In this document: in pieces, positions 51,972-61,047 of the stretch
How the letters are laid out: the number at the start of each line of letters is the position of its first letter
How positions within the stretch are numbered: the first letter of the stretch is position 1
Source: Mesorhizobium sp. ES1-1
Lineage (GTDB): Bacteria > Pseudomonadota > Alphaproteobacteria > Rhizobiales > Rhizobiaceae
Reading direction: 5' to 3'
DNA length: 64,000 nucleotides
Assembly: GCF_020164785.1 (NCBI RefSeq)
Contig: NZ_JAIUGX010000015.1
Location: 1-64,000 of the forward strand
Translations under genes and position numbers: made by a program
The notes under the pieces: model-generated
What the model saw: only the letters and a program-made list of their open reading frames with translations
What the model was told of the DNA's origin: nothing
Database searches by the model: none

Positions 51972-54900
51972 CAGACAATCACTTTCTTGCCCGCGCCGAT
52001 CTCGGCCAGCAGGGTCTTTTTCATCTCATCAAGGTAGCGGGTCACATCGTCCTCATCTTCGAGATAGGTTTTCGCGAAGGGGACGGTGATCGACTGCGCC
52101 TTGATATATTGGGGCTTGGCCGGTGCCGGTGGCACATACGGCGCGGATGGAGCTTCAGCCACGCCACCGGAAGGTTCGGGCTGGGGCGCAGGCGTCGGAG
52201 CTGGTGCAGGTGTCAGTTCAGCAATGCGCGTCAGCGTGTCTGCCAGAAGATTGGAACGCACTTCAGTCACCAGATGGCGCAAGGCCGGGATCAGGCTCTG
52301 TGCGGCAAGGCCTGATTTCCGCGATACAAGCTCTTCGCGGATGCGCGCCTGCTGTTCGGGCGGCAGAGCGCCAAACTCCGAAGTCTGGGCGACTTTTTCG
52401 GCAACCTCGTCAATCGCTGTGATGACAGCGGTGCGCTCAGCCAGAACGGTTTGCTCGATACGCTCCTTCAGGGCGTAAAAATCCGCTTTCAGTTCCTGAA
52501 TTGCGGTGCCCTTGTAGCACTGCGGATCCTCAAGAACCTGACGCAGTTTGTCGGCGGCAGCACCTTCGGAATAGCCAAGGTTCTGATCCTGCTTGGTCAG
52601 GAAAGAGCGCACTTCATCGTAGATGGCTTTTTGCGGCCCGCGCATGAAGCTGCGGACTTTGTCGAAGACATCCTCTTTTGCATCAAGAAGCTGGTCTTCC
52701 TGCCCGATCGGGCCGGTGATGAACCAGGTCGCCGACTGGTCGCGCATCCCATCCAGCATGGTGCGCAGGGGATCGAGGGCGGCGGCAAAGGGATAGGCTG
52801 CAATGGCGCGACTCTCCTGCTCGACATCGCCGAGCAGCTTGCGCAGTTGCGTCTGCCACTCCGCACCCAGACTGCGCGCGTCATTGCCAGAGGCTGGAAG
52901 ATCGAACAGTTCCTGAAACAGTTCGCGGGATTTGCGGATCTGGGCAGCAGTGAACTCGATCTGCGGGGAAAGCAGAATATTGCCAAGGGCATGACTGTTG
53001 CGCAGCCCCTGCACCAGCGCATCCCCTTCCAGCAAAGCACTGTCGGCCCGAGCCTCAAGCTTGCCGCGCGCGACAAGGCTCGCGGTCAGGCAGAGAACCG
53101 CGATGGCGGGCCAGCCATAAGGTTTTGCTCCGAACTTCTCGACCAAAGCTTTGACCGAGACCCGCGTCCCAAGGCGCATCTGAGCCTGAGCATGATTCAG
53201 CACGTCCTGCTCGGCTTCGGTCAGACCGCTGCCTTCGCCGCCGAAAAGCCCGCCATCGACGCGTCCGGCTCGCCCAAGATCTGCTTCGGTGTAAGTGGCG
53301 CCGCGCAGGACAGGCAGGCTGGTATAGACCTTGTCCACCAAGACCTGGAAACCTTTGACCAGCCGATCCTGTGGATCTTCGCCGCCGATCTCCAGCTCGG
53401 CACCGCGCACGAAGAGTCGAGCATCCGCGATCAGGCCGCGCAGCCGCTGCACCAGTTCCTTTTCGCGGCGCGTATTCTGGTCACGCTTTTCCGCAATGAT
53501 ACGATCACGACCGGGTTGGGCGTCGCCGCTGGTGACCTGACGCGCAAATTTTACGGTCTGGAGCCAGAGGACGAGATCGCGCGTAAAACGCACATCACGC
53601 CCGAGTAGGACAATCATCTCATCGCTTGCCATGCTGTTCGAACGAACCACATCCGGTGCGTCGGAATCGTCGCTGAACGGCGAGATGATATTGACGGAAA
53701 GCTCATGTTCCCGGTTCAGGCTGTGGCCGTCAAGCTTGCGGGTGAAAGCGTAATCGACGCCCGTGCCGGCATGCTTGATCTTGCCGTGACGGAGGATCGC
53801 GCCGAACGCCAGTTCATCGAGCTGCCGTTCTATCTCGGCGGGATCGACGGCGATTGCCTTGATCTCGGCCTCGACGTCCTTTTCCTCATTGGTGAGGAAT
53901 TCATAGACCTCACCGTTGCGCTGAATCAGCGTCTGGCGTTCCAGAAGCGACAAAGCCTCTTCAATATTGCGACGCTGCTCCGTCTGGTCCGCCTCGAACC
54001 GGGACAGCAGGAGGATCGATATGTTGCGGGCAGTCGGTTTGAATTCCTTGACGTATTTGACAAGGAACAACACCTTCAGCACCCGCACGGCAAAATCATC
54101 GCCAAGGTTCTTTTCAGCCAGTTGGATTGACTGCTGAACCGATGATTTCAGGGCGGTGCGAATCCCCTCAAACATCAGGTCAAAGGTCGCCAGCCCCCCA
54201 ACCGGCGTGTCGGCCAGCTTTTTGGCCACCTCCTGAAACACCCCCAGCATAGAGCGTTCGCCGACCGAACTGTGCTTGCCCTCAAACGCGTTATGCTGCG
54301 AGAGGCCCATGATCGCGCGCTGGAACAGGTCATACTGGTAGTTCGGGAACGGATAGCTCGCGACGAACTGGTCTTTTCCGGAGAAGTTCCTGAACTTGAA
54401 GGAATTATCGCCGAAATCGAACAGAGTGCGCAGGTTGTTTTCCTCAGCATCATAAAGATTGCCAAGGGTGATCTGACCAGCCTCGGTCTTGGCCAGCAGA
54501 CGGCGCTGGATGACTTCGGCCACATCCTGAGAGTTCAGCGGCATCCGGTTGGCAAAGCGCGCCTGGATTTTCGAGAAGTCATTTTCTTGCTGCGCCGTCA
54601 GATCCCCGATGACCGAACCCATGTCCTGCTGGGCGGTGACGACAATCCAGGCCTGCCCCTTGCACTTCGTGTTCAGGCTTTCGGCAATGGTTTGCAGGTT
54701 CGTCATGAGCTTGACGTTGTCGGCGATATACTGCCCCACCTCATCGACGAAGAAATTCAGCCGGAACTTCGGCCCCTGCGCATCGATCCACGACTTCACC
54801 ATATTGGCGAAATCCTCGATCGAAACCTTCGTATCCTTACGATACTGGCCAAGAATATCCTTGACCTCATCGCCCGTGACGTCGGCAAAGGCGGCGGCAA

Positions 54901-55510
54901 TGTGCTTGCCTTCCATCAGAGCCTGTTCGCGCCCGCGCTCCCAAGGCTTTCCGGAAGATTGCGCAAAGGCCGCCTTGAAGGCATCGAGCTTGCCTCGACT
55001 GTCCAGATCACGCTCGAACTGCGCGATATGCGGGAGCTTGCCATAGTAGCCGCACATCTCGTCAAAGACCTTCTGGAAGACGGCGAGAAGCGCATCAACA
55101 TCCGCCTTCGAGATCACATCCGCCTTCTGGTCGATATTGAACAAGACCGACCGGGATGGAATCGACACTGCCTTGCGCAAAGCCCCCGCCAGCATCGGGT
55201 TGCCCGCAAGCTTCCGCTCAAAGATTTCGACGGCACGCTGCCCTTCGACCTCGTCATTCTCCAGCAGAAGGGCGAGCATCTTCAGCAGGTGAGACTTACC
55301 TGACCCGAAGAAGCCAGAAATCCACACGCCGTTCGCGGTATCATAATTGTTGTAGGCGTCGAGGAATTGCTCCAGCCGAGCGCCGATCTCATTGGTGATG
55401 ACATATTCATCGAGCTCGGTCAGGAGGCTGGCCTTGTCGTCAGCCTTGATCACCCCATCGATCGAACGGTCGACCGGCTTGGCAAAGATATCACGCAGAA
55501 AAGTAGCCAT
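51971..55510 (-). CDS. brxC: BREX type I P-loop protein BrxC
   Basis: This is a 1179-residue BREX ATPase, of the usual size. The N terminus LRDIFAKPVDRSIDGVIKAD is the family start. Walker A is SGFFGSGKSHLLKML and the Walker B-like NFFVDEVGQYIADN follows near residue 255. A Pro/Ala-rich linker (TPAPAPTPAPQPEPSG) lies close to the C terminus, before a short conserved tail. It probably drives assembly or translocation in BREX. The start lies three bases after the brxB stop. Confidence 0.93.
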   Translation of the reverse strand: MATFLRDIFAKPVDRSIDGVIKADDKASLLTELDEYVITNEIGARLEQFLDAYNNYDTANGVWISGFFGSGKSHLLKMLALLLENDEVEGQRAVEIFERKLAGNPMLAGALRKAVSIPSRSVLFNIDQKADVISKADVDALLAVFQKVFDEMCGYYGKLPHIAQFERDLDSRGKLDAFKAAFAQSSGKPWERGREQALMEGKHIAAAFADVTGDEVKDILGQYRKDTKVSIEDFANMVKSWIDAQGPKFRLNFFVDEVGQYIADNVKLMTNLQTIAESLNTKCKGQAWIVVTAQQDMGSVIGDLTAQQENDFSKIQARFANRMPLNSQDVAEVIQRRLLAKTEAGQITLGNLYDAEENNLRTLFDFGDNSFKFRNFSGKDQFVASYPFPNYQYDLFQRAIMGLSQHNAFEGKHSSVGERSMLGVFQEVAKKLADTPVGGLATFDLMFEGIRTALKSSVQQSIQLAEKNLGDDFAVRVLKVLFLVKYVKEFKPTARNISILLLSRFEADQTEQRRNIEEALSLLERQTLIQRNGEVYEFLTNEEKDVEAEIKAIAVDPAEIERQLDELAFGAILRHGKIKHAGTGVDYAFTRKLDGHSLNREHELSVNIISPFSDDSDAPDVVRSNSMASDEMIVLLGRDVRFTRDLVLWLQTVKFARQVTSGDAQPGRDRIIAEKRDQNTRREKELVQRLRGLIADARLFVRGAELEIGGEDPQDRLVKGFQVLVDKVYTSLPVLRGATYTEADLGRAGRVDGGLFGGEGSGLTEAEQDVLNHAQAQMRLGTRVSVKALVEKFGAKPYGWPAIAVLCLTASLVARGKLEARADSALLEGDALVQGLRNSHALGNILLSPQIEFTAAQIRKSRELFQELFDLPASGNDARSLGAEWQTQLRKLLGDVEQESRAIAAYPFAAALDPLRTMLDGMRDQSATWFITGPIGQEDQLLDAKEDVFDKVRSFMRGPQKAIYDEVRSFLTKQDQNLGYSEGAAADKLRQVLEDPQCYKGTAIQELKADFYALKERIEQTVLAERTAVITAIDEVAEKVAQTSEFGALPPEQQARIREELVSRKSGLAAQSLIPALRHLVTEVRSNLLADTLTRIAELTPAPAPTPAPQPEPSGGVAEAPSAPYVPPAPAKPQYIKAQSITVPFAKTYLEDEDDVTRYLDEMKKTLLAEIGAGKKVIV

Positions 55511-55513
55511 CGG

Positions 55514-56119
55514 TCAGACCTCGTAATTCATGATATTGAACGCGCGGTAGTATTTGTCGTCATGGAGTAAGCCGAACAATTCCAGCGATGCTCCTGTCGC
55601 CAGCGCGTGCGTGTATTTTCCCGGAAAGAACATGACCGTCGGGCGATCTTTCGCGGTGCTTTGCAGGTTGTTGAGTACGTTGTGCGACCGCAGGTAGGGG
55701 TAAACCTCGCCTACGCCTGACAGGAAGATCACGTCGTGCGGGACTTCTTCAATGCGCCGCGCAATCTCTGGAATGAGGTGCGCCTGCGGGTCCAGAACCC
55801 CCTGCAACAGTTCCTTGAGCTCCGCCTTTTCCGTTTCGGCTTCAACCTCAAGGATCTGCTCGAAGATGCCCCGGTCTTCGAGGATCCTGATCGAAAGGTC
55901 ATAGAGATCGATATCAAGTACGCGCACACCGGCGTGGCTCAGCCGGGCGATCAGATCCTCGCGATCCTCGCCCAGGCTCAGTCCGTCTTCGGCATCAAAA
56001 GCGCAGATAAAGAAGGGAACCTCGTTTCCCAGCCCTTGCTTTTGCAAGAACCGATCGCTGGAAACTACCCTGAATAGGTGCTCGGCGCGGGCGCGCCGAT
56101 CAGTTTTCGTGCCCACCAT
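55514..56119 (-). CDS. brxB: BREX protein BrxB (DUF1788)
   Basis: This 201-residue protein carries the DUF1788 fold of BrxB. Recognisable segments are DRFLQKQGLGNEVPFFICAF and DVIFLSGVGEVYPYLRSHNV with FFPGKYT. Its precise job is unsettled; it is required for type I BREX. It starts at the last base of the brxA stop codon and lies three bases before brxC. Confidence 0.9.
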   Translation of the reverse strand: MVGTKTDRRARAEHLFRVVSSDRFLQKQGLGNEVPFFICAFDAEDGLSLGEDREDLIARLSHAGVRVLDIDLYDLSIRILEDRGIFEQILEVEAETEKAELKELLQGVLDPQAHLIPEIARRIEEVPHDVIFLSGVGEVYPYLRSHNVLNNLQSTAKDRPTVMFFPGKYTHALATGASLELFGLLHDDKYYRAFNIMNYEV

Positions 56120-56721
56120 TACCCCCCAATTCCGGGAAAGACGTGCAAGTCCGCCGGATTACTCTCCTCAATCAGCCGCTTCATGCGCCCCGATAACCAA
56201 ATCGGCTGAATTCTACCCTCGACGCTTATCAAACCAACTTCACGTAGTATCCGAAACAAGACCTGACGCAATTTTGCGCAGGTTGAAGCTGAAAGAGCGG
56301 CGAGGCCGGGATCGCTTTCAGCCTTCTCCGCGAAAAAGCGGTCAAAAACCTCATGGCCCAGGTCGAGCCGCCATGATTGGTAGCGTTCGCTGATCACCTC
56401 GACTGCGAATTCGTGGACAAAACGATAGGTCCGGCAGACCGCCAGCCACATCATCGCCTGCTGCTCGACGCGGTCAGCCTCTACCGACAGGTAATGACGT
56501 TCGGCATCGGAGAGATGGCCTATCCGGTCGTACACTTCACGAAGCGCGCGGGTTTGCGAGGCCAGTTTGGGTAAGGATGACGCGCCCTGGGCCAGCAAGC
56601 GCTCACGAGCAGACGCCCAACTCTCACCGGGCCGATAGTCTTGCGCAATCGCGAGGCTCTCATTGAGCATGAGCCCGCCCACACTGAAGGACATCCGGTA
56701 TTTCGGTACGGCAGACATCAT
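56119..56721 (-). CDS. brxA: BREX protein BrxA (DUF1819)
   Basis: This 200-residue DUF1819 protein is the BREX component known to bind DNA. KYRMSFSVGGLMLNESLAIA is the family start, and the C terminus RILREVGLISVEGRIQPIWL is also typical. The start is one of two adjacent ATG codons (56721 and 56718) that overlap the brxR stop. No strong ribosome site is visible, so translational coupling to brxR is likely. Confidence 0.9.
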   Translation of the reverse strand: MMSAVPKYRMSFSVGGLMLNESLAIAQDYRPGESWASARERLLAQGASSLPKLASQTRALREVYDRIGHLSDAERHYLSVEADRVEQQAMMWLAVCRTYRFVHEFAVEVISERYQSWRLDLGHEVFDRFFAEKAESDPGLAALSASTCAKLRQVLFRILREVGLISVEGRIQPIWLSGRMKRLIEESNPADLHVFPGIGG

Positions 56722-57620
56722 CGGGGCACGGCCCCGCTTGCTACGTCGGCCTCATCGAACTCATGCTGCGCACGCTCAAGAGCGGCGGCAACCTCCTGTT
56801 CGTCTGCTGCAACGATATGCTGGGTCCGGGGATCTCGCGTCCGCGCTCCCTCAAGAAGTCCCAACCGCTTGAGCACATAAAACAGCATGGCGTAGCGAAC
56901 TGTCAGCACAGCGCGCCCGTCCGCCATGTTGTAATCCTTTGCGACCACCGCCTGCTGACCGACCGACAGATCAGGATGCGGCACAAGGGTGATATCGAAG
57001 GTTTCCTGCCACAGCCGGTCCTGTGCCGCAGCAGCACCTGGCTCGCCGAACTCGCCGAATCCAAGGACACGCGAGAGCAGGAAATCCTTGAAGCGCTCCG
57101 TTTCATGGCACCAGGCCCGCACATGCCAGCGCAGACCATCAAAGCCGAAGGCATGCGGGGTAATACGCCGCCATGCCGGATCGGGCCGATCGCGGTTCAT
57201 GGACTGGTAGTGAAGGTCCAGCGACCTTTCCTCCCGCACTGCCGCCAGAACCGAACGCAGAACTTCGGTATCGACCTTACGGCGCAGAGTCAGAGCGATA
57301 TCCATGTCAGGCGGGGCAGCGAGCCAGTTCGCCCCCGCGTCGGCGAAACCTTCCGCCATCGATCGAAGCCGCATGAGATAGGCGTCCGGGTCCGGATCTA
57401 GAAACACCGGCTGAAATTCCGGGCCGGCTACGTAGCGGCGAGCGCTTTTATCATAGACCGCATTCTGCGGCGCACGCTCCTGATAATGGGTCAAGTCCTT
57501 TGACGCCTGCGGAACGGAGACGCCAAACGTATCGATCAGGTCAGAGCGATTGACACCCCCCTCCCAGAACAGGCGGAATTCGATGAACTCCAACCGCCTC
57601 TCGACACCCCATTTCAGCAT
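56718..57620 (-). CDS. brxR: WYL-domain transcriptional regulator of BREX (BrxR-like)
   Basis: This 300-residue regulator has an N-terminal winged HTH (RLFWEGGVNRSDLIDTFGVS with VPQASKDLTHYQ) and a WYL domain (LDLHYQSMNRDRP, ITPHAFGFDGLRWHVRAWC) plus a WCX-like C terminus. BrxR proteins repress BREX operons by binding an inverted repeat before their own gene, and a candidate repeat lies here at 57660-57677. The ATG at 57620 was preferred over a GTG at 57665, which lies inside that repeat. It is the first gene of the BREX operon. Confidence 0.87.
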   Translation of the reverse strand: MLKWGVERRLEFIEFRLFWEGGVNRSDLIDTFGVSVPQASKDLTHYQERAPQNAVYDKSARRYVAGPEFQPVFLDPDPDAYLMRLRSMAEGFADAGANWLAAPPDMDIALTLRRKVDTEVLRSVLAAVREERSLDLHYQSMNRDRPDPAWRRITPHAFGFDGLRWHVRAWCHETERFKDFLLSRVLGFGEFGEPGAAAAQDRLWQETFDITLVPHPDLSVGQQAVVAKDYNMADGRAVLTVRYAMLFYVLKRLGLLEGARTRDPRTQHIVAADEQEVAAALERAQHEFDEADVASGAVPR

Positions 57621-57659
57621 TGCTCGTCCCGCCGCACTTGAAAGGATAAAAAGTATATG

Positions 57660-57677
57660 GGACACCTTGTGATGTCC
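57660..57677. promoter_or_regulatory. Candidate BrxR operator, inverted repeat
   Basis: GGACACC and GATGTCC are 7-base arms (six of seven match) separated by four bases. The repeat is 40 bases before the brxR ATG and immediately downstream of the predicted promoter, so bound BrxR would block transcription start. Confidence 0.45.
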
Positions 57678-57684
57678 GTATATT

Positions 57685-57713
57685 TTCTATTCTAACAAAC
57701 CTCAAACTGTCAA
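57685..57713 (-). promoter_or_regulatory. Candidate promoter of the BREX operon
   Basis: On the minus strand a perfect -35 box TTGACA (57713-57708) is followed after 17 bases by ATAGAA (57690-57685), a poor -10 match in an AT-rich stretch. Its expected start site falls at the inverted repeat described for BrxR. Confidence 0.35.
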
Positions 57714-57886
57714 GCCCGAGGAAGGCCGGATGCGCACCGTGTCACCGTGCACAAACACGGCGGGGCAAAAGCGCTATCGAAGTCGGTCAGCCTGGACGTG
57801 GGCAGGGCCACGACATCTTCGATACCGACACGGTCGATGTCGATTGCAGCCAATGCTACGGCGTGATCGTACAGTGCCGTCAAACC

Positions 57887-58858
57887 CTATTTTCGCCGGG
57901 TCAGCCCTGTCAGCGATCGTGCCAGGCTCAACAGCCGCCGAGACGCCGGATTGTCGTTTTGCGCGGACCAGACCATGCTGAACGGCAGCACCTCATCCGC
58001 AAGTTCCCGGTAGGTGATCCCTGGAAACTGGGCGACGGTCGTTGCTTCGCTCGTCAGAGTGAGGCCGCGACCGAGAGCGACCAGCGATAGGATATTGTCG
58101 CGGCCGACCTGCTGAGACTGAATATCGAGGTGGCGGCCGAGACCGGCAAGGTGAGCAACCAAATAGTCGTGGATCTCCTGACCCGGCGCAACGTCACTCA
58201 CAATGAACCGTTCGGAGACCAAATCGCCCCATCCAAGTTCCGGCTTGCCCGTCAAAGGGTGGTTATCGGGCAGCACCACGAAAACCTTCTCGCACCATAA
58301 ATGCTCCGCCTCACAGCCATCCCATGCCGCGGTTCCCGTGATGAATGCGACGTCCAGACAAAGTTTCCGGACAGCCGCGATGTGCTCGGGCGGATTGCCG
58401 TCAATAAGGTCGACCTGCACGTTCGGGTGGCGCGTGCCGAAGGCACGCAACAGATCGAACAGAAATCCTGACGCAAGGGACGAAAATATCCCGACCTTGA
58501 TCAGCCCTTGCTCCGCCCGGCCAACCGCCGCCACCTTGGTCACCCCAATGTCGATCTGGCGAAGAGCATGGCGAGCGTTGCGCAGGAATTCCCGCCCGGC
58601 AAGGGTCAACCGCACCCCGCCAGCATGGCGCATGAAAAGCGACGCCCCGAGTTCATCTTCGAGATCACGGATTCGTCGGCTGATGGAGGATTCCTGCACA
58701 GAAAGCGCGGCAGCAGCCTTGCGAAAACTCCCATAATCGACGGCGGCCACAAAATATCGCAACTGGTTCAGCCGGACCGCAGATGTGCCGGGTCTCCCCT
58801 CAACGACTTTTGTGAGGCTATCATCAGGTGAGGTCTGATTGTTCCCGATCACAGCCAT
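57887..58858 (-). CDS. LysR-family transcriptional regulator
   Basis: This 323-residue regulator has an N-terminal winged HTH (LRYFVAAVDYGSFRKAAAALSVQESSISRRIRDLE, in parts) and a periplasmic-binding-like effector domain (GLIKVGIFSSLASGFLFDLL). A 30-residue tail precedes the HTH. It is divergent from the TetR gene and lies between the BREX operon and the trb genes. Its effector and target are unknown; control of element genes is possible. Confidence 0.87.
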   Translation of the reverse strand: MAVIGNNQTSPDDSLTKVVEGRPGTSAVRLNQLRYFVAAVDYGSFRKAAAALSVQESSISRRIRDLEDELGASLFMRHAGGVRLTLAGREFLRNARHALRQIDIGVTKVAAVGRAEQGLIKVGIFSSLASGFLFDLLRAFGTRHPNVQVDLIDGNPPEHIAAVRKLCLDVAFITGTAAWDGCEAEHLWCEKVFVVLPDNHPLTGKPELGWGDLVSERFIVSDVAPGQEIHDYLVAHLAGLGRHLDIQSQQVGRDNILSLVALGRGLTLTSEATTVAQFPGITYRELADEVLPFSMVWSAQNDNPASRRLLSLARSLTGLTRRK

Positions 58859-58959
58859 GGTGCATCATCCGAAACAGCGTTCGGTTTCTGACGGGCACCC
58901 CGCCATCATCAACGCGAAAATCGATCTGTGTGCGTTCATCGGCTCTCCGCACATCCTCA

Positions 58960-58978
58960 AACTAAACGACGTTCAGTT
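58960..58978. promoter_or_regulatory. Candidate TetR operator 1
   Basis: AACTAAACG-A-CGTTCAGTT is a 19-base near-perfect palindrome with one mismatched pair. It lies in the 207-base space between the divergent lysR and tetR genes, and resembles operators of TetR/AcrR proteins in size and symmetry. Confidence 0.55.
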
Positions 58979-59018
58979 ACCGAATGCTGCTTCTTGACTT
59001 CCGCTCCGTCAACGAAAA

Positions 59019-59037
59019 AAGTAAATGTCGTTTAGTT
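59019..59037. promoter_or_regulatory. Candidate TetR operator 2
   Basis: AAGTAAATG-T-CGTTTAGTT is a second 19-base palindrome with two mismatched pairs, 29 bases before the tetR ATG. Its right arm is the exact reverse complement of the left arm of operator 1, giving a 12-bp inverted repeat (58959-58970 with 59027-59038). Confidence 0.55.
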
Positions 59038-59065
59038 TTCACGACGAGTTGCAACAGGCATCCGC

Positions 59066-59695
59066 ATGGCCCGTCCCCGGAAAGAGCAAGAACTTGATAT
59101 TGCTCGTCGCGCGATCGACGAAACGATCCGGCTGCTGTCAGAACGTGGCGACCTCGACGTACCGCTGACTGCGGTCGCGCACGCCATCGGTTGCACAGCG
59201 CCAGCGCTTTACGGCCATTTCCGCAACAAAAGCGCCTTGTTGCGCGCCGTTCGGGACGAAGGGTTCAACCAGCTCTACAGAGAAAAGCTGGCCGTCTTCC
59301 AGCAGATGCGCGGCAATCCATTCGGCTATTTGCGTGATGGCAGCTATGCCTATGTCCGCTTTGCCCTCGAAAACCCCACGCTGTACCGACTGATGTTCAC
59401 ACCGCCGCCACGGCTCGGAGTCAGCGATGATCCATGGTCGGGCGAAGCTGGAAGACAGATACTAAATCTATTGCTGACGGGACTTCGCTGCTCTCAGGAC
59501 CAAGGCTTTTTGCCCGGCATGGATCTGAGCCGTTACAGCTTCATGTTCTGGTCAACGGTACACGGCGCGGTGAGCCTCACCCTTCAGAACCGGGAAATGG
59601 ATCAGACCGCCAAATGGGATGCGACACGAAAGGCCGTCGATACGTTGATGGAAATCATCGCCGCGACGCGCCATGACTCGCTCGGCACCTCATGA
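59066..59695 (+). CDS. TetR/AcrR-family transcriptional regulator
   Basis: This 209-residue repressor has an N-terminal HTH (VPLTAVAHAIGCTAPALYGHFRNKSALLRAV) and a helical ligand domain of the WHG-like type. Two similar palindromes lie upstream of it. No efflux pump or enzyme gene is next to it; its 3' end overlaps the DUF2274 gene by six bases in a convergent layout. It may control lysR, itself or element functions elsewhere. Confidence 0.88.
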   Translation: MARPRKEQELDIARRAIDETIRLLSERGDLDVPLTAVAHAIGCTAPALYGHFRNKSALLRAVRDEGFNQLYREKLAVFQQMRGNPFGYLRDGSYAYVRFALENPTLYRLMFTPPPRLGVSDDPWSGEAGRQILNLLLTGLRCSQDQGFLPGMDLSRYSFMFWSTVHGAVSLTLQNREMDQTAKWDATRKAVDTLMEIIAATRHDSLGTS

Positions 59696-59911
59696 GCGAG
59701 ACCTTCGGGCGCTGGCAAAGCCCCGATCTGTCGCAATGAACCGTTCCAGCATCGGCACAATCAGCCTGACAGGATCGGCAGCGGGCTGGCCGGTTTCGCG
59801 AGCCAGCACTTCTGCATAGGCGGCAAGATCGCGGTGCAGCGGCCCCGGCAGTTCCACCGTCACCTTCACGGGCTTGTCTTCGATGAGGGGGCCGAGTTTC
59901 AGCTTCGTCAT
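59690..59911 (-). CDS. DUF2274-domain protein, trb-associated
   Basis: This 73-residue protein starts MTKLKLGPLIEDKPVKVTVELP and continues LHRDLAAYAEVLA with PVRLIVPMLERFIATD, the DUF2274 pattern. Such small proteins are found right after trbI in integrative elements of Proteobacteria. Function unknown; the fold resembles ribbon-helix-helix DNA binders in length and character. The start lies two bases after the trbI stop. The last residues are basic and overlap the tetR gene convergently. Confidence 0.8.
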   Translation of the reverse strand: MTKLKLGPLIEDKPVKVTVELPGPLHRDLAAYAEVLARETGQPAADPVRLIVPMLERFIATDRGFASARRSRS

Positions 59912-59913
59912 GG

Positions 59914-61047
59914 TCAGTTCCTATAAGGTTCGAGTACGAGATCGCGGGTAACGATGACCCTGACCGGGTAGCCCGGCCGGATCGTCAGGGTCGGCGCGAC
60001 CTGCAACTGGCGCTGGACGATCTGTTGCCCGGCCTGATTGATGGTATCCTGCGCTCCGTCGCGGATGGCGCGGATCAGACGATCCTCGTCGTCGGTCGCC
60101 AGTTCCGTGCCGATGCCGAGCAGCGTGGACAGCCCCGCCGCTTTCATCAGATCCCACCAGTGGTAATCAACGCCATCTTCCAGCCCGGCATAGCCGGAAG
60201 CGTCCGCACCGGGCTGGCGCTCCAGCACGATGGAGCGGCCGTTGGGCAGGATCAGGCGGTTCCAGACCAGCAGCACGCGGCGCTGACCGAATTGCACGCC
60301 CGCATCATACTGGCCGATGATGCGGGTTCCTTGCGGGATCAGCAGCAGACTGCCGGTCGGACTGTCATAGACATTCTCCGTCACCTGCGCGGTGATCTGC
60401 CCCGGCAGATCAGAGCGGATGCCGGTAATCATCGCCGCCGGAATCACTGCCCCGGCCTGCAGGATGTAGGGCGAGGCAGGCGCCATGATCCGATCCATGG
60501 CAACGGTCTGCCGATCCACAGGACCATTGAGGAAAGCTGTGTGCCGGTCCTGCGTTTCAGGTTGGGCACCAAGGTCCGGCCCCACAAGCCCCGGAATCGT
60601 TGAGCCAGCTGTCGTCGCCACTCTTGGCCCGGACTGGAAGAACACGGTGCTAAGACGTGCGGCTTCTTCCTCGGCAAGCCGGCGCTCTTGGGCAGGATCG
60701 CGGGCAGGCGTCGCCATGGCGGGCGGCGTGACGGGCTGACCCCAGTTCTGGGCATCCAGGATCGGGCCACCGAGATCGCCCGGCAATGCCGGCCCCAGGA
60801 CCGGCCCGGTATAATCCTTCGGCAGACCCGCCAGTCCATCTGCCGTGGCGCGATTCTCGGTCGAATAGAGTTCTTCACCGTTTCCGCTCATGTCGCGCGT
60901 CTGGAGCGCATAGATAAGCGCCCCGCCGATGCCGAGGAGCGCAACAGCCCCGGCACCGGCCAGCATCTTGCGCGACAGGCGCGTGACGCGCGGCGGCTCG
61001 GCACGCAGACGCATCGGCGTTGGGCTGGTGGTAGCCTCTTCGCTCAT
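59914..61047 (-). CDS. trbI: Conjugal transfer protein TrbI (VirB10-like)
   Basis: This 377-residue protein spans the inner membrane (LSRKMLAGAGAVALLGIGGALIY, in part, at 25-47), continues with a Pro-rich periplasmic stretch and ends in a VirB10-type barrel domain: LLIPQGTRIIGQYDAGVQFGQ and LVWNRLILPNGRSI, with the terminal PVRVIVTRDLVL. It belongs to the outer-membrane core complex of the type IV secretion system. Its ATGA start overlaps the trbG stop. Confidence 0.93.
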   Translation of the reverse strand: MSEEATTSPTPMRLRAEPPRVTRLSRKMLAGAGAVALLGIGGALIYALQTRDMSGNGEELYSTENRATADGLAGLPKDYTGPVLGPALPGDLGGPILDAQNWGQPVTPPAMATPARDPAQERRLAEEEAARLSTVFFQSGPRVATTAGSTIPGLVGPDLGAQPETQDRHTAFLNGPVDRQTVAMDRIMAPASPYILQAGAVIPAAMITGIRSDLPGQITAQVTENVYDSPTGSLLLIPQGTRIIGQYDAGVQFGQRRVLLVWNRLILPNGRSIVLERQPGADASGYAGLEDGVDYHWWDLMKAAGLSTLLGIGTELATDDEDRLIRAIRDGAQDTINQAGQQIVQRQLQVAPTLTIRPGYPVRVIVTRDLVLEPYRN

